From Verrucomicrobiota bacterium (GTDB lineage Bacteria > Verrucomicrobiota > Verrucomicrobiia > Opitutales > Opitutaceae): a stretch of 64,000 nucleotides of DNA. Under the pieces are notes generated by a model that was given only the letters and a program-made list of their open reading frames with translations, ran no database searches and was not told where the DNA came from. The stretch lies in contig JAEYWP010000022.1 in assembly GCA_023428905.1 (NCBI GenBank), forward strand, positions 124,001-188,000, written 5' to 3'. Position 1 is the first letter of the stretch, and each line of letters begins with the position of its first letter. Shown here piece by piece: positions 35,337 to 44,844 of the stretch. Position numbers and translations under genes: made by a program.

Positions 35337-37601
35337 ATGCTGCTTCGCTCCTGGCCCGTCCGCTTCCTCATTACCCGCGCCGCGCGCGCCTACGGTTTCC
35401 TCGATCCCGTGGCGTTTGTGGCGAAACTGCGCGGTTTTGCCCAGCCGTCCGAGGTAGCGGAACCGGTCGAGCTGCTGCGGGCGGGAATGCTCTTCCATGC
35501 GCGCGGGCTATTGAATACCAAGGCGATCCAGAACAACCTGGATTGGGTTTGGCCCTTTTGGGTGCAGCGGCAGTTCAATCCGGGGGACGAGTCGTTTATC
35601 CCGCGCGCCTTTTCCTTCAGTCACATCAACCTGACCCACCGCAACTGGACCGCGGTGGGAGTGCCGGATGTGCCTTATTATCCGCTAGTTGACCCACGGG
35701 GACTGATTACCCCGTTGTTTGATGGCTGGTCGCTGGATGTCTGGTTGGTTCTGCCTGACGGCACGGCGCTGTTTCCGGCCGAACTGGGCGACTTTGAACA
35801 GGTGCTGGGTCTGCAAGAGAACTTAAGCGTCCGCTCCACCGCCCGCTTCCAAACGGGAGGCTTTGTTTCAGAAGTCTCTCTCTCTCTCCACGGGGGTGAA
35901 CCGCACTGTGGGGTACGCCTCACCCCGCTTCCCGGAACACCGGCGGGCTCGCTGGTCGTGGCCCTGCGTCCCTATAACCCCGAGGGCATCAGCCTGTTGG
36001 AACGGATCGATGTCCTCACCGACCAGTGCGGCTGGCAGATCAACAGCCGCAATCTGGTCAGTTTTGACCGCAAGCCGAGTCGCCACCTGCTCTCCGTTTA
36101 CACCGACGGGGATGTCTCCCACCGCCTAACCGAAGCCTCCTCCGCGCAGCATGTGACCTGCCCGGTCGGCATGGCCACGGCGGCGGCCTTTTTCCCGGTC
36201 AACACCCTCGAAACGTCGCCGCTGGAACTGCGCATCCCCATCTACAACGAGCTGGAGCCGAAAAAACGGCCCCGCTTCAGCGCCACGGAGTCCTGGCGGC
36301 AGGCCCTCGCTCCGCTGGCTCGGCTCACGGTTGCAGACGAACGCATTCAAACGCTTTTCGACCTGGCAGTGGCCAACCTGGTGTTGCACACGCCGGGCGA
36401 GGTGTATCCGGGGCCGTTCACCTACAAACGGTTCTGGTTCCGCGACGCCGCCTTTGTCCTCAATGCCCTGCTCACCCTCGGCGGGGTGAAACGCACGCGA
36501 CGCGCCCTTGAGGAGTTTACGCCCCGGCAGCGGCATGACGGGTATTTCCTCTCTCAGGAAGGCGAGTGGGACTCCAACGGGGAGGCGATTTGGACCTTTC
36601 ACCGCTATGTCACCCTGACGGGCGAGGCCCTCCCCACCGAATGGCTCAGGGCGGTGGAGCGGGGTGCGCGCTGGATCCAGGGAAAACGCCTTCCCAAGGG
36701 GACGGGCAAACCGGAAGCCGGCCTGCTGCCCGCCGGCTTCAGCGCCGAACACCTCGGACCCAACGATTTTTATTACTGGGATGACTTCTGGGCGGTGAGC
36801 GGGCTGCGCTGCGCCGCCGACCTCATCGCCGCCTCCGCCCCTGAGGCGGCCGCAGCGTTCCGCGCCGAGGCGGATGAGTTTCTCGCCACCATCGAGCGAT
36901 CCTTCCCCAGCGGGCCGCAGCGGCGTTTCCCCCTCGCCATCCCCGCCTCGCCCAAACGCCGGATGGACTCCGGCGCCGTGGGCAACCTGGTCGCGGATTA
37001 TCCGCTCCAGCTTTTCGCCCCGGGCGACACGCGCCTCCTGCGCACGGCCGACTACCTGACCCAACACAGCATGTACGGCGGCGGGTTCTTCCAGAACATG
37101 ATCCACTCGGGGATCAACGCCTACCTGACGCTCCACCTTGCCCAGGTTCGCCTGCGCGCCGGCGACGCCGAGGAGGCCTGGACCCTGATCGAGCGGGTCG
37201 CCGATCTCGCCTCCCCCACCGGCCAATGGCCTGAGGCCATCCACCCGCGCACCCTCGGCGGCTGCATGGGCGACGGCCAGCACATCTGGGCGGCGGGAGA
37301 ATGGGCCCTGATGATCCGCAACTGCTTTGTCCGCGAGGAAACGGACCACCTGGTGATCGCCTCCGGCGTCCCCGAGCGTTGGATACCATTGGACACCCCC
37401 GCCTCGCTCGCCCCGACCCTCACCCCGTGGGGGCCGGTGGGCGTCACCTTGCGGCGCCGCAGCGACGGCATCCAGATTTCCGTCTCAGGCCAGTGGCGCG
37501 GGCGCCCGCCCCGCCTCGTCTTCGCCTTTCCCGGGCACGCCCGTCACACCGTCGAGACGCCGGCGGCCGAGACCGAATTCGTCACCACCCGAGCCACATG
37601 A
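35337..37601 (+). CDS. (alpha/alpha)6-barrel glycoside hydrolase-like protein
   Basis: The 754-residue protein has no signal peptide. The N-terminal 330 residues are beta-rich. From about 350 onward the chain is helical, with motifs of (alpha/alpha)6 glucoamylase or debranching-type enzymes: YKRFWFRDAAFVLNALLTLG, DGYFLSQEGEWDSNGEAIWT, FYYWDDFWAVSGLR and HPRTLGGCMGDGQHIWAAGE. The Asp/Glu residues in RDAAF, QEGEWDSNGE and the last segment are candidate catalytic or sugar-binding acids. The family is probably near GH15 or amylo-alpha-1,6-glucosidases, but exact specificity is unknown. Its stop overlaps the next ATG (ATGA), so it is translationally coupled to the GT4 glycosyltransferase. Confidence 0.78.
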   Translation: MLLRSWPVRFLITRAARAYGFLDPVAFVAKLRGFAQPSEVAEPVELLRAGMLFHARGLLNTKAIQNNLDWVWPFWVQRQFNPGDESFIPRAFSFSHINLTHRNWTAVGVPDVPYYPLVDPRGLITPLFDGWSLDVWLVLPDGTALFPAELGDFEQVLGLQENLSVRSTARFQTGGFVSEVSLSLHGGEPHCGVRLTPLPGTPAGSLVVALRPYNPEGISLLERIDVLTDQCGWQINSRNLVSFDRKPSRHLLSVYTDGDVSHRLTEASSAQHVTCPVGMATAAAFFPVNTLETSPLELRIPIYNELEPKKRPRFSATESWRQALAPLARLTVADERIQTLFDLAVANLVLHTPGEVYPGPFTYKRFWFRDAAFVLNALLTLGGVKRTRRALEEFTPRQRHDGYFLSQEGEWDSNGEAIWTFHRYVTLTGEALPTEWLRAVERGARWIQGKRLPKGTGKPEAGLLPAGFSAEHLGPNDFYYWDDFWAVSGLRCAADLIAASAPEAAAAFRAEADEFLATIERSFPSGPQRRFPLAIPASPKRRMDSGAVGNLVADYPLQLFAPGDTRLLRTADYLTQHSMYGGGFFQNMIHSGINAYLTLHLAQVRLRAGDAEEAWTLIERVADLASPTGQWPEAIHPRTLGGCMGDGQHIWAAGEWALMIRNCFVREETDHLVIASGVPERWIPLDTPASLAPTLTPWGPVGVTLRRRSDGIQISVSGQWRGRPPRLVFAFPGHARHTVETPAAETEFVTTRAT

Positions 37602-38890
37602 AGATTTGCATGATGACCAACACCTACCTGCCGCATGTCGGCGGTGTAGCCCGCTCGGTGAGCACCTTCGCCGAGGAATACGTCAAACGCCGCCACGAGG
37701 TGCTCGTGGTGGCCCCGGAATTCGACGGCAAGCCGCTGCCCAAAAAAGCCGAGGCCCTGGTGGAGCGCGTACCCGCGATCCAGAACTTCAATGGCAGCGA
37801 CTTCTCCGTCCGCCTGCCCGTCGCCACCGTGCTGTCCTCGCGGCTCGACGCCTTTGCCGCCGATGTGATCCACGCCCACCATCCCTTCCTCCTCGGGGAC
37901 ACCGCCCTGCGCGTGGCCGCCTCCAAGAACGTCCCGGTGATCTTCACCCATCACACGCGTTACGAGGACTACACGCACTACGTCCCCTTCAACTCCACCA
38001 CCCTGCGCGAGTTCGCCATCAACCTCTCGACCCACTTTGCCAATCTCTGCGACGGCGTGATCGCGCCGAGTGAGAGCATCGCCAAGTTGATCCAGAGCCG
38101 GGGGGTGACCGTGCCGGTGAAGGTAGTGCCGACCGGGATCGATGTGAGGGCGTTCGCCAGCGGCAACCGCGAGCGCTTCCGCACCCAGCACAAACTCTCG
38201 CCCGACGACTTTGTGGTGGGACACGTGGGCCGGCTCGCGCCTGAGAAAAACCTCGAGTACCTCGCCGAGAGTGTCGCGCTCTTCCTGAAAAAGGCGCCAA
38301 AGGCGCGCTTCGCCGTGGTGGGCAGCGGCCCGGCCGAAGAGGTGCTGAAGCAGACCCTCGAAGGGCATGGTGTGGCCGACCGCCTGATCCTAGCGGGAAA
38401 ACTCACGGGCGCAGGGCTCTGCGCCGCGTACCGTGGCATGGACCTCTTCGCCTTCGCGTCGAAGAGCGAAACCCAGGGCATGGTCCTCGCCGAAGCGATG
38501 GCTGCCGGCCTACCGGTGGTGGCCCTCGACGCCAACGGCGTTCGCGAGGTCGTGCGCCACGGCAAGAACGGCTTCCTGCTGCCTGAAAGCGCGCCTCCCA
38601 AACGCTTCGCTTCGTATTTGCAGCGTCTCTACGACGACGCCGAACGCCTCAGCCGCTGCTCCACCGCCGCCCGCCGCACCGCGGATTCGTTTTCCCGCGG
38701 CCACTGCGCCGAACGTGCGCTGGAGTTTTACGACGAGGTGCTGCGGGCGACGCGCCGCGAACGCCTGATGAACTCCATGAGTCCGTGGGGCGTCACGTTC
38801 GAGCGCCTGAGCGTCGAGTGGAACCTCCTCGCGGAAAAAGCCCAGGCGGTGGTGGACGCGTTCTCCGCCGGCGAAGAACAAGCGTCCTAG
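37598..38890 (+). CDS. GT4-family glycosyltransferase
   Basis: The 430-residue protein has two Rossmann domains. The N-terminal acceptor domain starts MKICMMTNTYLPHVGGVARS and includes HAHHPFLLGDTALR and FTHHTRYEDYTHYVP. The C-terminal donor domain has VGRLAPEKNLEYL and the EX7E-like ETQGMVLAEAMAAGLPVVA segment that binds nucleotide-sugar. These resemble diacylglycerol glucosyltransferases such as MgtA and SqdX-type enzymes, so glycolipid synthesis at the cytoplasmic membrane is the best guess. It is coupled to the preceding hydrolase by an ATGA overlap; the next gene starts 10 bases downstream. Confidence 0.88.
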   Translation: MKICMMTNTYLPHVGGVARSVSTFAEEYVKRRHEVLVVAPEFDGKPLPKKAEALVERVPAIQNFNGSDFSVRLPVATVLSSRLDAFAADVIHAHHPFLLGDTALRVAASKNVPVIFTHHTRYEDYTHYVPFNSTTLREFAINLSTHFANLCDGVIAPSESIAKLIQSRGVTVPVKVVPTGIDVRAFASGNRERFRTQHKLSPDDFVVGHVGRLAPEKNLEYLAESVALFLKKAPKARFAVVGSGPAEEVLKQTLEGHGVADRLILAGKLTGAGLCAAYRGMDLFAFASKSETQGMVLAEAMAAGLPVVALDANGVREVVRHGKNGFLLPESAPPKRFASYLQRLYDDAERLSRCSTAARRTADSFSRGHCAERALEFYDEVLRATRRERLMNSMSPWGVTFERLSVEWNLLAEKAQAVVDAFSAGEEQAS

Positions 38891-38900
38891 GTTTCGCCCC

Positions 38901-41339
38901 ATGTTCGCCAAACTCGAGTCGTACGCCCACGCCCTCCGCCAGCGCCTGAGCCGGAGCGAATGGGCCATCCGCCACCTCGGCCTGACACCCTCCGAAGGCA
39001 CGGCGGAGGAGCCCGGTCTGCTGATGGTGCAGATCGACGGGTTCGCCCGCACGCAACTCGAGCGCGCCCTCGAGAAGGGCTACATGCCCTTCCTGCGGCG
39101 GTTGATCAAACGCGAGGGCTACGAGCTCAAATCGTTTTATTCCGGGATCCCCTCCACCACGCCGGCCGTCCAGGCCGAACTGTATTACGGCGTCCGCGCA
39201 GCGGTGCCCGCCTTCAGCTTCTTCAACAAGAAGCGAAAGGAGCTGGGCATGATGTATTATCCCGATTGGGCGAAACAGTTCGAAGCCCAGTGCCAGGAAA
39301 AGGCGGAGGGCCTGCTGAAGGGGGGAAGCTGCTGGTCCAATATCTACACCGGCGGGGCCGGCCAGGAGGAGAGTCACTTCTGTGCCGCCAGCATCGGCTT
39401 TGGTGACATGTGGCGGACAGGGAAGATCAGAAACATCTTTGTCTTCATCCTGCTGCAGTTCCCCGCGTCCCTGCGCATTGCCTGGCTGCTGATCGTGGAG
39501 ATTTTCGTCGCCCTCTGGGATGTGGTGGACGGCGTGCGTCAGGGGGAACGTTTTTCCCTGGAAATGGGCATGGCCTTCTCGCGCGTCTTCATCGGCACGG
39601 GCCTGCGCGAACTGCTGAAGATCGGCGGCAAGGTCGACCTCGCCCGCGGCCTGCCGATCATCCACCTCAATTTCCTCAGCTACGACGAGCACGCTCACCG
39701 CCGCGGGCCCGGCTCCAAGTTCGCCCTCTGGGCGCTGCGCGACATCGACCGCGCCATCAAAAGCCTGTTTGCCGCCGCCCAGCGGTCCCGGCGCCGCGAC
39801 TATTCCGTCTGGATCTTCTCCGACCACGGCCAGGAGCGTACCCGCTCCTTTGCGCTTGAGCGCGAGGGCGGGATCGAACGCGTCATCCGCGAATGCCTGG
39901 AGTCATCCCAGAAGGTGGATCACGCCTGGCGCGCACGTTCGCAACGGCAGCTGCCTCCCGCCTGGTTTTCGCGCGGCACACGCGCGCGGGAAAGACTGGC
40001 GCGCCGGGTCGCGGCCGAAGTCCTCACCGAATCGGAAAAGGCCAGCTTTTCCGTGGCGGCCGTCGGTCCCGTCGGCCACGTGTATTTCGCCGAACCGCTC
40101 GACTATCCCAAACGGCTCGCGGTGGCACGTCGGCTGGTCTCCGAAGGCGGCGTGCCCAGCGTGGTGGTCTGCGACGCTGGCAACAAGGTCTGGATCCACG
40201 CCCGCGGAGAAACACCGGTGCCCGGCGGCGTGGAAGCCCTGCTTCCCCATCATCCGGAGGTGAAGCGCCAGATGGCGGACGACCTCGCCGGGCTCTGCGA
40301 AAACGAACACGCCGGCGACATCATCCTGCTCGGCTGGAGCCCCTGGAGCGAACCCTGGACCTTCGCACCCGAACGGGGTGCCCACGGCGGACCGGGGCCG
40401 GAGGAGACGCGCGGCTTCGTCCTGCTCCCCTCTCGCACCCGCCTGCCCGCCGGCGTCCAGGAGGTGATTCGCCCTTCTGCCCTGCGCGAGGCCGCCCTCC
40501 ACCACCTGCACCGGGTCCGTTTTGTGCCGGCGTTGAAGCCCATCGACGGTCCCCAGTTCCGTCTGGTCACTTACAACACGCACGGGTGCTCGGGCACGGA
40601 TGGACGCGTATCCCCCCGGCGGATCGCACGCGTCCTCGCCGCGCAGAACCCCGATATCGTCGCCCTCCAGGAACTCGATCTCGGACGCCGCCGCAGCCGG
40701 GCCGAGGACCAGGCCGCCATCATCGCGCGGGACCTCGGGATGCACCTGAGCTTCTGCCCCACGGTGACCCATGAGGGTGAGCATTACGGCCACGCCCTGC
40801 TCAGCCGCTGGCCAATTCAACTGGTGAGACGCGCCTTTCTCCCGTCCGACAAGAAAAGCTGGTGGAAGGAGCCGCGTGCCGCCCTCTGGGTTCGCATCCT
40901 GGTCGGAGGCCATCCGGTCAACGTCATCACCTCGCACCTTGGCCTTGGCCGCCAGGAACGCTGGCTCCAGGTCCAGGCCCTCCTCGGCAAGGAATGGGCG
41001 GGCGCTGTGCCCGCTGATGAGTCCCTCGCGATCTGCGGCGATTTCAACCTCGGCCCGGGGAGCCGCTCCTACGGCTCGCTCGCTGGTCAGCTCCAGGACG
41101 TGCAGGCGGCGCGCGACGGACACCGCCCGCTGAGTACGTTCACTTCGGTGCAGCCCTTCACCCGCATCGATCACGTCTTTGTCTCAAACCACCTGGAGAC
41201 CGAACACGTCTTTGTGCCGCGAAACCACCTCACCCGTTTTGCTTCCGACCATCTGCCGCTGGTGGTCGACCTGAAGATCGTCAGTGCGGTCGCGACGGAT
41301 ACAACGGCGACCGCGCCGCTTGCCGCCGCCCAGGGCTGA
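38901..41339 (+). CDS. Fused alkaline-phosphatase-superfamily phosphodiesterase and EEP-domain protein
   Basis: The 812-residue protein has two apparently intact catalytic domains. Residues about 40-500 form an alkaline phosphatase/nucleotide pyrophosphatase-like domain: MVQIDGFARTQLE (first metal Asp), GIPSTTPAVQAELYYG (Thr nucleophile), LSYDEHAHRRGPG (metal Asp/His) and FSDHGQER (metal Asp/His). A long hydrophobic insert near residues 178-210 could anchor it to the membrane. From about 550 an endonuclease/exonuclease/phosphatase domain follows: VTYNTHGCSG, IVALQELDLG, HALLSRWPI, AICGDFNLGP, IDHVFVSN and ASDHLPLVVDL. EEP enzymes hydrolyse phosphodiesters or phosphomonoesters of nucleic acids, inositol or sphingolipids. 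In a glycosyltransferase locus a role in phospholipid or phosphoglycan turnover is plausible inference. Confidence 0.88.
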   Translation: MFAKLESYAHALRQRLSRSEWAIRHLGLTPSEGTAEEPGLLMVQIDGFARTQLERALEKGYMPFLRRLIKREGYELKSFYSGIPSTTPAVQAELYYGVRAAVPAFSFFNKKRKELGMMYYPDWAKQFEAQCQEKAEGLLKGGSCWSNIYTGGAGQEESHFCAASIGFGDMWRTGKIRNIFVFILLQFPASLRIAWLLIVEIFVALWDVVDGVRQGERFSLEMGMAFSRVFIGTGLRELLKIGGKVDLARGLPIIHLNFLSYDEHAHRRGPGSKFALWALRDIDRAIKSLFAAAQRSRRRDYSVWIFSDHGQERTRSFALEREGGIERVIRECLESSQKVDHAWRARSQRQLPPAWFSRGTRARERLARRVAAEVLTESEKASFSVAAVGPVGHVYFAEPLDYPKRLAVARRLVSEGGVPSVVVCDAGNKVWIHARGETPVPGGVEALLPHHPEVKRQMADDLAGLCENEHAGDIILLGWSPWSEPWTFAPERGAHGGPGPEETRGFVLLPSRTRLPAGVQEVIRPSALREAALHHLHRVRFVPALKPIDGPQFRLVTYNTHGCSGTDGRVSPRRIARVLAAQNPDIVALQELDLGRRRSRAEDQAAIIARDLGMHLSFCPTVTHEGEHYGHALLSRWPIQLVRRAFLPSDKKSWWKEPRAALWVRILVGGHPVNVITSHLGLGRQERWLQVQALLGKEWAGAVPADESLAICGDFNLGPGSRSYGSLAGQLQDVQAARDGHRPLSTFTSVQPFTRIDHVFVSNHLETEHVFVPRNHLTRFASDHLPLVVDLKIVSAVATDTTATAPLAAAQG

Positions 41340-41369
41340 GGCCGGCTCGACCCCCGGGCGGCGTTTTGC

Positions 41370-42056
41370 TCAGGCGCCGGCGCTTTGGGCAGGGGCCACG
41401 GGATGAGCCCGCGGCTTGAACGCCCCCTGCTTGCGCAGCCGCCGGAAGGCCAGCGCGCAGGTGCCTCCCACCGCGGCGGCGTAGGCCGCGAAGGCGAGAA
41501 TCTTGCCAGGGGTCAGCTCCTCGCTGAATTCGCCGAAGGCCACGCCCGCGACAGAGCGCACCGCGTGGATGGGAAAACACCACAGCAGGTAGGTGTGGAG
41601 CGGAACACCAATGAGGGGCAGCACGTAGTTCTTCGCAAAATACGGCATGCCGGGAAGCAGGAGGGTGAAGACCGTGACGGAGCCATGCGCGCCCTCTGGG
41701 ATGCGCTCCTTCACCTTCTCCAGGCGGCGGGCGAAAAAGGGGCCGAAGAGTCGCACCAGCCCGTAGCTGGCCAGCAGCTGGAGGAAGATGGAGGCAATGG
41801 TTAGCGCCAACCCCGTGCCCACGCCCCAGCGAATGCCGGCAAGGATGTGCAGCACGCCGACAGGAAAGCCAAAGAGCGGGAGAATGGTCATGAGGACGAA
41901 GACCATCGGCCCGTTGAGGGTCTTCGTCGCCTCGTGCAGCGCCGCCACGTCGATCTTGCCATAGGCGTACCCGGCCAGCCCGAGCAGAACCAGCCCGGCT
42001 GCAGCCAACAGCCAGAAGCGCCTGGAACGGCCCTGTACAAACGCGCGAAGACCCAT
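41370..42056 (-). CDS. VTT/DedA-family membrane protein
   Basis: The 228-residue protein has about five hydrophobic helices and the VTT core: FGFPVGVLHILAGIRWGVGT, then GSVTVFTLLLPGMPYFAKNY with the Gly/Pro-rich motif of TVP38/DedA proteins. These proteins act as lipid scramblases or transporters in the cytoplasmic membrane, for example of undecaprenyl phosphate or phosphatidylethanolamine. It converges on the fused phosphodiesterase gene, 30 bases apart. Confidence 0.85.
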   Translation of the reverse strand: MGLRAFVQGRSRRFWLLAAAGLVLLGLAGYAYGKIDVAALHEATKTLNGPMVFVLMTILPLFGFPVGVLHILAGIRWGVGTGLALTIASIFLQLLASYGLVRLFGPFFARRLEKVKERIPEGAHGSVTVFTLLLPGMPYFAKNYVLPLIGVPLHTYLLWCFPIHAVRSVAGVAFGEFSEELTPGKILAFAAYAAAVGGTCALAFRRLRKQGAFKPRAHPVAPAQSAGA

Positions 42057-42112
42057 GTTGCCGGAGACCGCAGCCTCCGAATCCAGTTGCCCCGGGCGAG
42101 TCTGAGTGACCC

Positions 42113-42781
42113 CTAGGGGCCCGACCTGACGGCCGCGGGTCGGCCCTCGGCCTGCAACCGTGCGCGCACGCTCTGGTAGATCGCGATCAGGGCGGCAAAA
42201 TCGTCGTCGCGACCGCGACTCTCGATCCGGTGGTCAAACTTTCCCGCCTCCAGCAACTCCCACTCCGCGGTCTGCATCCGCCGGGAGATCTCATCGTCGC
42301 AATCGGTGCCGCGCTCCACCATCCGCCGGCGCAGCTCGTCGATCTCCACCCGGATGAAGACGGTGGCGAGATGACGGCGCAGCAGAGGGTTGGCGGCGGC
42401 GGCACGGCGGAAATTCTCCACGCCCTGGACGTCGACATTGATGATCAGATTGCGCCCTTCCGCGAGCGGCTGGAGGACGGACGAGGCCGGCGTGCCGTAT
42501 TTGTTGCGATGCACCACCGCCCACTCGAGGAACTCGCCTGCCGCCACCCGGGCATCGAAGGTCTCGGGCGTGAGGAAATGATAATGCACCCCGTCCACCT
42601 CGCCCGGCCTCGGCGGGCGGGTCGTGGCGGTGATCACACGCGAGAAACCGGGGACCTCGCGCACCATCCGCTCGCAGAGGGTGGTCTTGCCGGAGCCCGC
42701 CGGGCCGGCCAGCACGAGCAACACCGCGTGCGAATCCCCGGAGGGCGAGAGCGCCTGGAGGTCCGGACCAGAGGCTTTCAT
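42113..42781 (-). CDS. gmk: Guanylate kinase
   Basis: The 222-residue enzyme phosphorylates GMP to GDP. It shows the P-loop GPAGSGKTTLC, the GMP-binding TATTRPPRPGEVDGVHYHFL segment, EFLEWAVVHRNKYGTP and IINVDVQGVENFR. The length is slightly above the usual 205 because of the N-terminal extension. Start ATG 42781. The gene upstream on the same strand ends 12 bases away, so the two are likely co-transcribed. Confidence 0.95.
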   Translation of the reverse strand: MKASGPDLQALSPSGDSHAVLLVLAGPAGSGKTTLCERMVREVPGFSRVITATTRPPRPGEVDGVHYHFLTPETFDARVAAGEFLEWAVVHRNKYGTPASSVLQPLAEGRNLIINVDVQGVENFRRAAAANPLLRRHLATVFIRVEIDELRRRMVERGTDCDDEISRRMQTAEWELLEAGKFDHRIESRGRDDDFAALIAIYQSVRARLQAEGRPAAVRSGP

Positions 42782-42793
42782 GTCTCAGTAAGG

Positions 42794-43333
42794 TTAATAC
42801 GTGAACGCGACCACGGCGAGCAGGGCGCCGTAACCGAGGAACAACCCGCCCAGCGACCGCGCGCGGGCGGGCTTGGCAAAAAGCCAGCCAAAGAAATCGC
42901 GCAGCCGGTACGGCGCCGCCCCCAGGTAGATCGCCGCCGCCACCCCGGCGAAGACCGCGATCTTGTAGAGCGCGATCAGACCGGAGTCGAAATTCATGTA
43001 GCCGGCGTCCAGCAGCGGCGTCGCTGTCATGAGCATCAGGATACACGCACCGCGCACCGCGAGGAAGTCCGGAACGTAGAAGAAGGACAGCACGGCGACG
43101 CCGGCGAAGCCGATCAGGAGAATGCGCCGGTATTCGCCGAAGTCCGCCTCCGACAGGTGGGAAACCTCGTAGAGGAACCAGAGCGCGCCGATCGTGAACA
43201 GCACGCCGGCCGCCACCTTCGAGCGCGGGAACGCCTTGAAGACGGAGACCACCGCCGAGTTGTTCAGCAGCAGCAGAACCCCGAGGACGGAGAGGAAAAG
43301 CGCCGGGATCAGCGTGGCGAGGGTGAGGGACAT
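42794..43333 (-). CDS. Hypothetical multi-pass membrane protein
   Basis: The 179-residue protein has about five hydrophobic helices (TLIPALFLSVLGVLLLL, AAGVLFTIGALWFLYEVSHL, ILLIGFAGVAVLSFFYVPDF and others) and short loops. I recognise no family. Its start overlaps the miaB 3' end by 25 bases and gmk follows 12 bases after its stop, so it sits in a miaB-orf-gmk transcription unit. Confidence 0.75.
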   Translation of the reverse strand: MSLTLATLIPALFLSVLGVLLLLNNSAVVSVFKAFPRSKVAAGVLFTIGALWFLYEVSHLSEADFGEYRRILLIGFAGVAVLSFFYVPDFLAVRGACILMLMTATPLLDAGYMNFDSGLIALYKIAVFAGVAAAIYLGAAPYRLRDFFGWLFAKPARARSLGGLFLGYGALLAVVAFTY

Positions 43334-44703
43334 GATGGGAGAGTCTGGGACACGAGCGAGCCGTACAGCGAGCTTACGGTGGCGCGCTCCACCCGCAGGG
43401 GGACGAGCGTCCCCACCTGCGCCGGCTCGGCGTCGAAGATCGTCACCCGGTTTCCCCGCGTCCGGCCGGTGTAATGGAAGCCGGTCCGGTCGGGGCCCTC
43501 GACCAGCACCTCTTGAACCGTGCCGATCAGGGCGTCGTTGCGGCGGAGGGAGTTGCGGTGGAGGATGTCGAGCAGGGCCTGGTTGCGCGCCTCTTTCACC
43601 TCGTCGGGAATCTGGTCCCCGCGGTCCGCCGCCGGCGTGCCCGTGCGTATCGAATACTTAAACACGTAGGCCATGTCGTAGTTGCAGGCCTCGAAAAGCT
43701 GGCGCGTTTGCTCGAAGTCCTCCTCGGTCTCCCCGGGGAAGCCCACGATCACGTCGGTGGAAAAATACATCCCGGGACGAACGGCGCGGAGGGCCTCCAC
43801 AATCTCAAAATAACGCTCCCGGGTGTAGGGCCGGTTCATTTCGCGGAGGATCCGATTGCTGCCCGACTGCATCGGCAGGTGGACGTATTCGCAGAGCTTG
43901 GGCAGCCGCCCAAAGGCGTCGACCAGGTCCTGCTTGAAGCCGCGGGGATGGGGAGAGGTGAAGCGGATCCGCTCGACGCCGGGAATATCGTGGACGCGTT
44001 CGATCAGCTGGACGAAGGGCGAGATCCCGCCGGTGTGGGTATAGTCGCGGCGGCCATAACTGGTCACGATCTGCCCGAGCAGGGTGATCTCCTTCACCCC
44101 GCGCGCCGCCAGTTGCGCGCACTCGGCCACGATTTCGTCCATCGGACGCGAGCGCTCGTCGCCGCGCGTCTTCGGCACGATGCAGAAGGCGCAGTCCATA
44201 TTGCACCCCTGCTGGATGGAGACGAACGCGCTGACCTGCGGCGCCTCCCCCGCGGCCGGTTCCAGGTGTTCGCGGATCGTGTTCTGCGAACCCGCCTCCT
44301 CGGCGATGTCCACGATCGATGCACCGATCGGCACCCCGGCGCTGCGCGCGGCACGCAGGTTGTCGAGATAGCCGGGCACCTGGTGAAACTTCTGGGTGCC
44401 GACGATCAGGTCGACGTCCGGGAGGCGGTCGAGCAGTTCGGCGCCGCGGTTCTGCGCCATGCACCCGAGGATACCGAGGATGAAGTCCGGGTTCTTCTTT
44501 TTCCGGTGTTGGACATAGCCCGCCTTGCCGATCGCCTTCTGCTCCGCGGCGTCGCGGACGCTGCAGGTGTTCAACAGCAGGATGTCGCACTCGTCCTCGC
44601 TGGTCACGATCCGGTATCCCCGCGCGCGCAGCATCGCCGCGACAGCCTCGCTGTCGCGCTCGTTCATCTGGCACCCGTAGGTTTTGATGTAGACCCGGTT
44701 CAT
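43309..44703 (-). CDS. miaB: tRNA-2-methylthio-N6-dimethylallyladenosine synthase MiaB
   Basis: The 464-residue radical SAM methylthiotransferase modifies adenosine 37 of tRNAs reading UNN codons. The N-terminal UPF0004 domain begins VYIKTYGCQMNERDSE with further cluster Cys in LLNTCSVRD and ILGCMAQ. The radical SAM cluster is QQGCNMDCAFCIVPKTRG. YVHLPMQSGSN and the C-terminal TRAM domain (VEGPDRTGFHYTGRTRGNR) complete the family layout. The 3' end overlaps the next gene by 25 bases. miaA is not in the window. Confidence 0.96.
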   Translation of the reverse strand: MNRVYIKTYGCQMNERDSEAVAAMLRARGYRIVTSEDECDILLLNTCSVRDAAEQKAIGKAGYVQHRKKKNPDFILGILGCMAQNRGAELLDRLPDVDLIVGTQKFHQVPGYLDNLRAARSAGVPIGASIVDIAEEAGSQNTIREHLEPAAGEAPQVSAFVSIQQGCNMDCAFCIVPKTRGDERSRPMDEIVAECAQLAARGVKEITLLGQIVTSYGRRDYTHTGGISPFVQLIERVHDIPGVERIRFTSPHPRGFKQDLVDAFGRLPKLCEYVHLPMQSGSNRILREMNRPYTRERYFEIVEALRAVRPGMYFSTDVIVGFPGETEEDFEQTRQLFEACNYDMAYVFKYSIRTGTPAADRGDQIPDEVKEARNQALLDILHRNSLRRNDALIGTVQEVLVEGPDRTGFHYTGRTRGNRVTIFDAEPAQVGTLVPLRVERATVSSLYGSLVSQTLPSCPSPSPR

Positions 44704-44844
44704 TCGTCAGCCCGGACGTGCAGCAGGCTAAAAGGGGTCCTTAGTTAAGCAGGGCCCGGGGAGGGTCAAACGGGAAAGCGGCTTGCGTCTCCCCCGACGC
44801 AACCGCATGCCTCCGCGACGGTCCGAGTCGGGGCTGAAACACGC

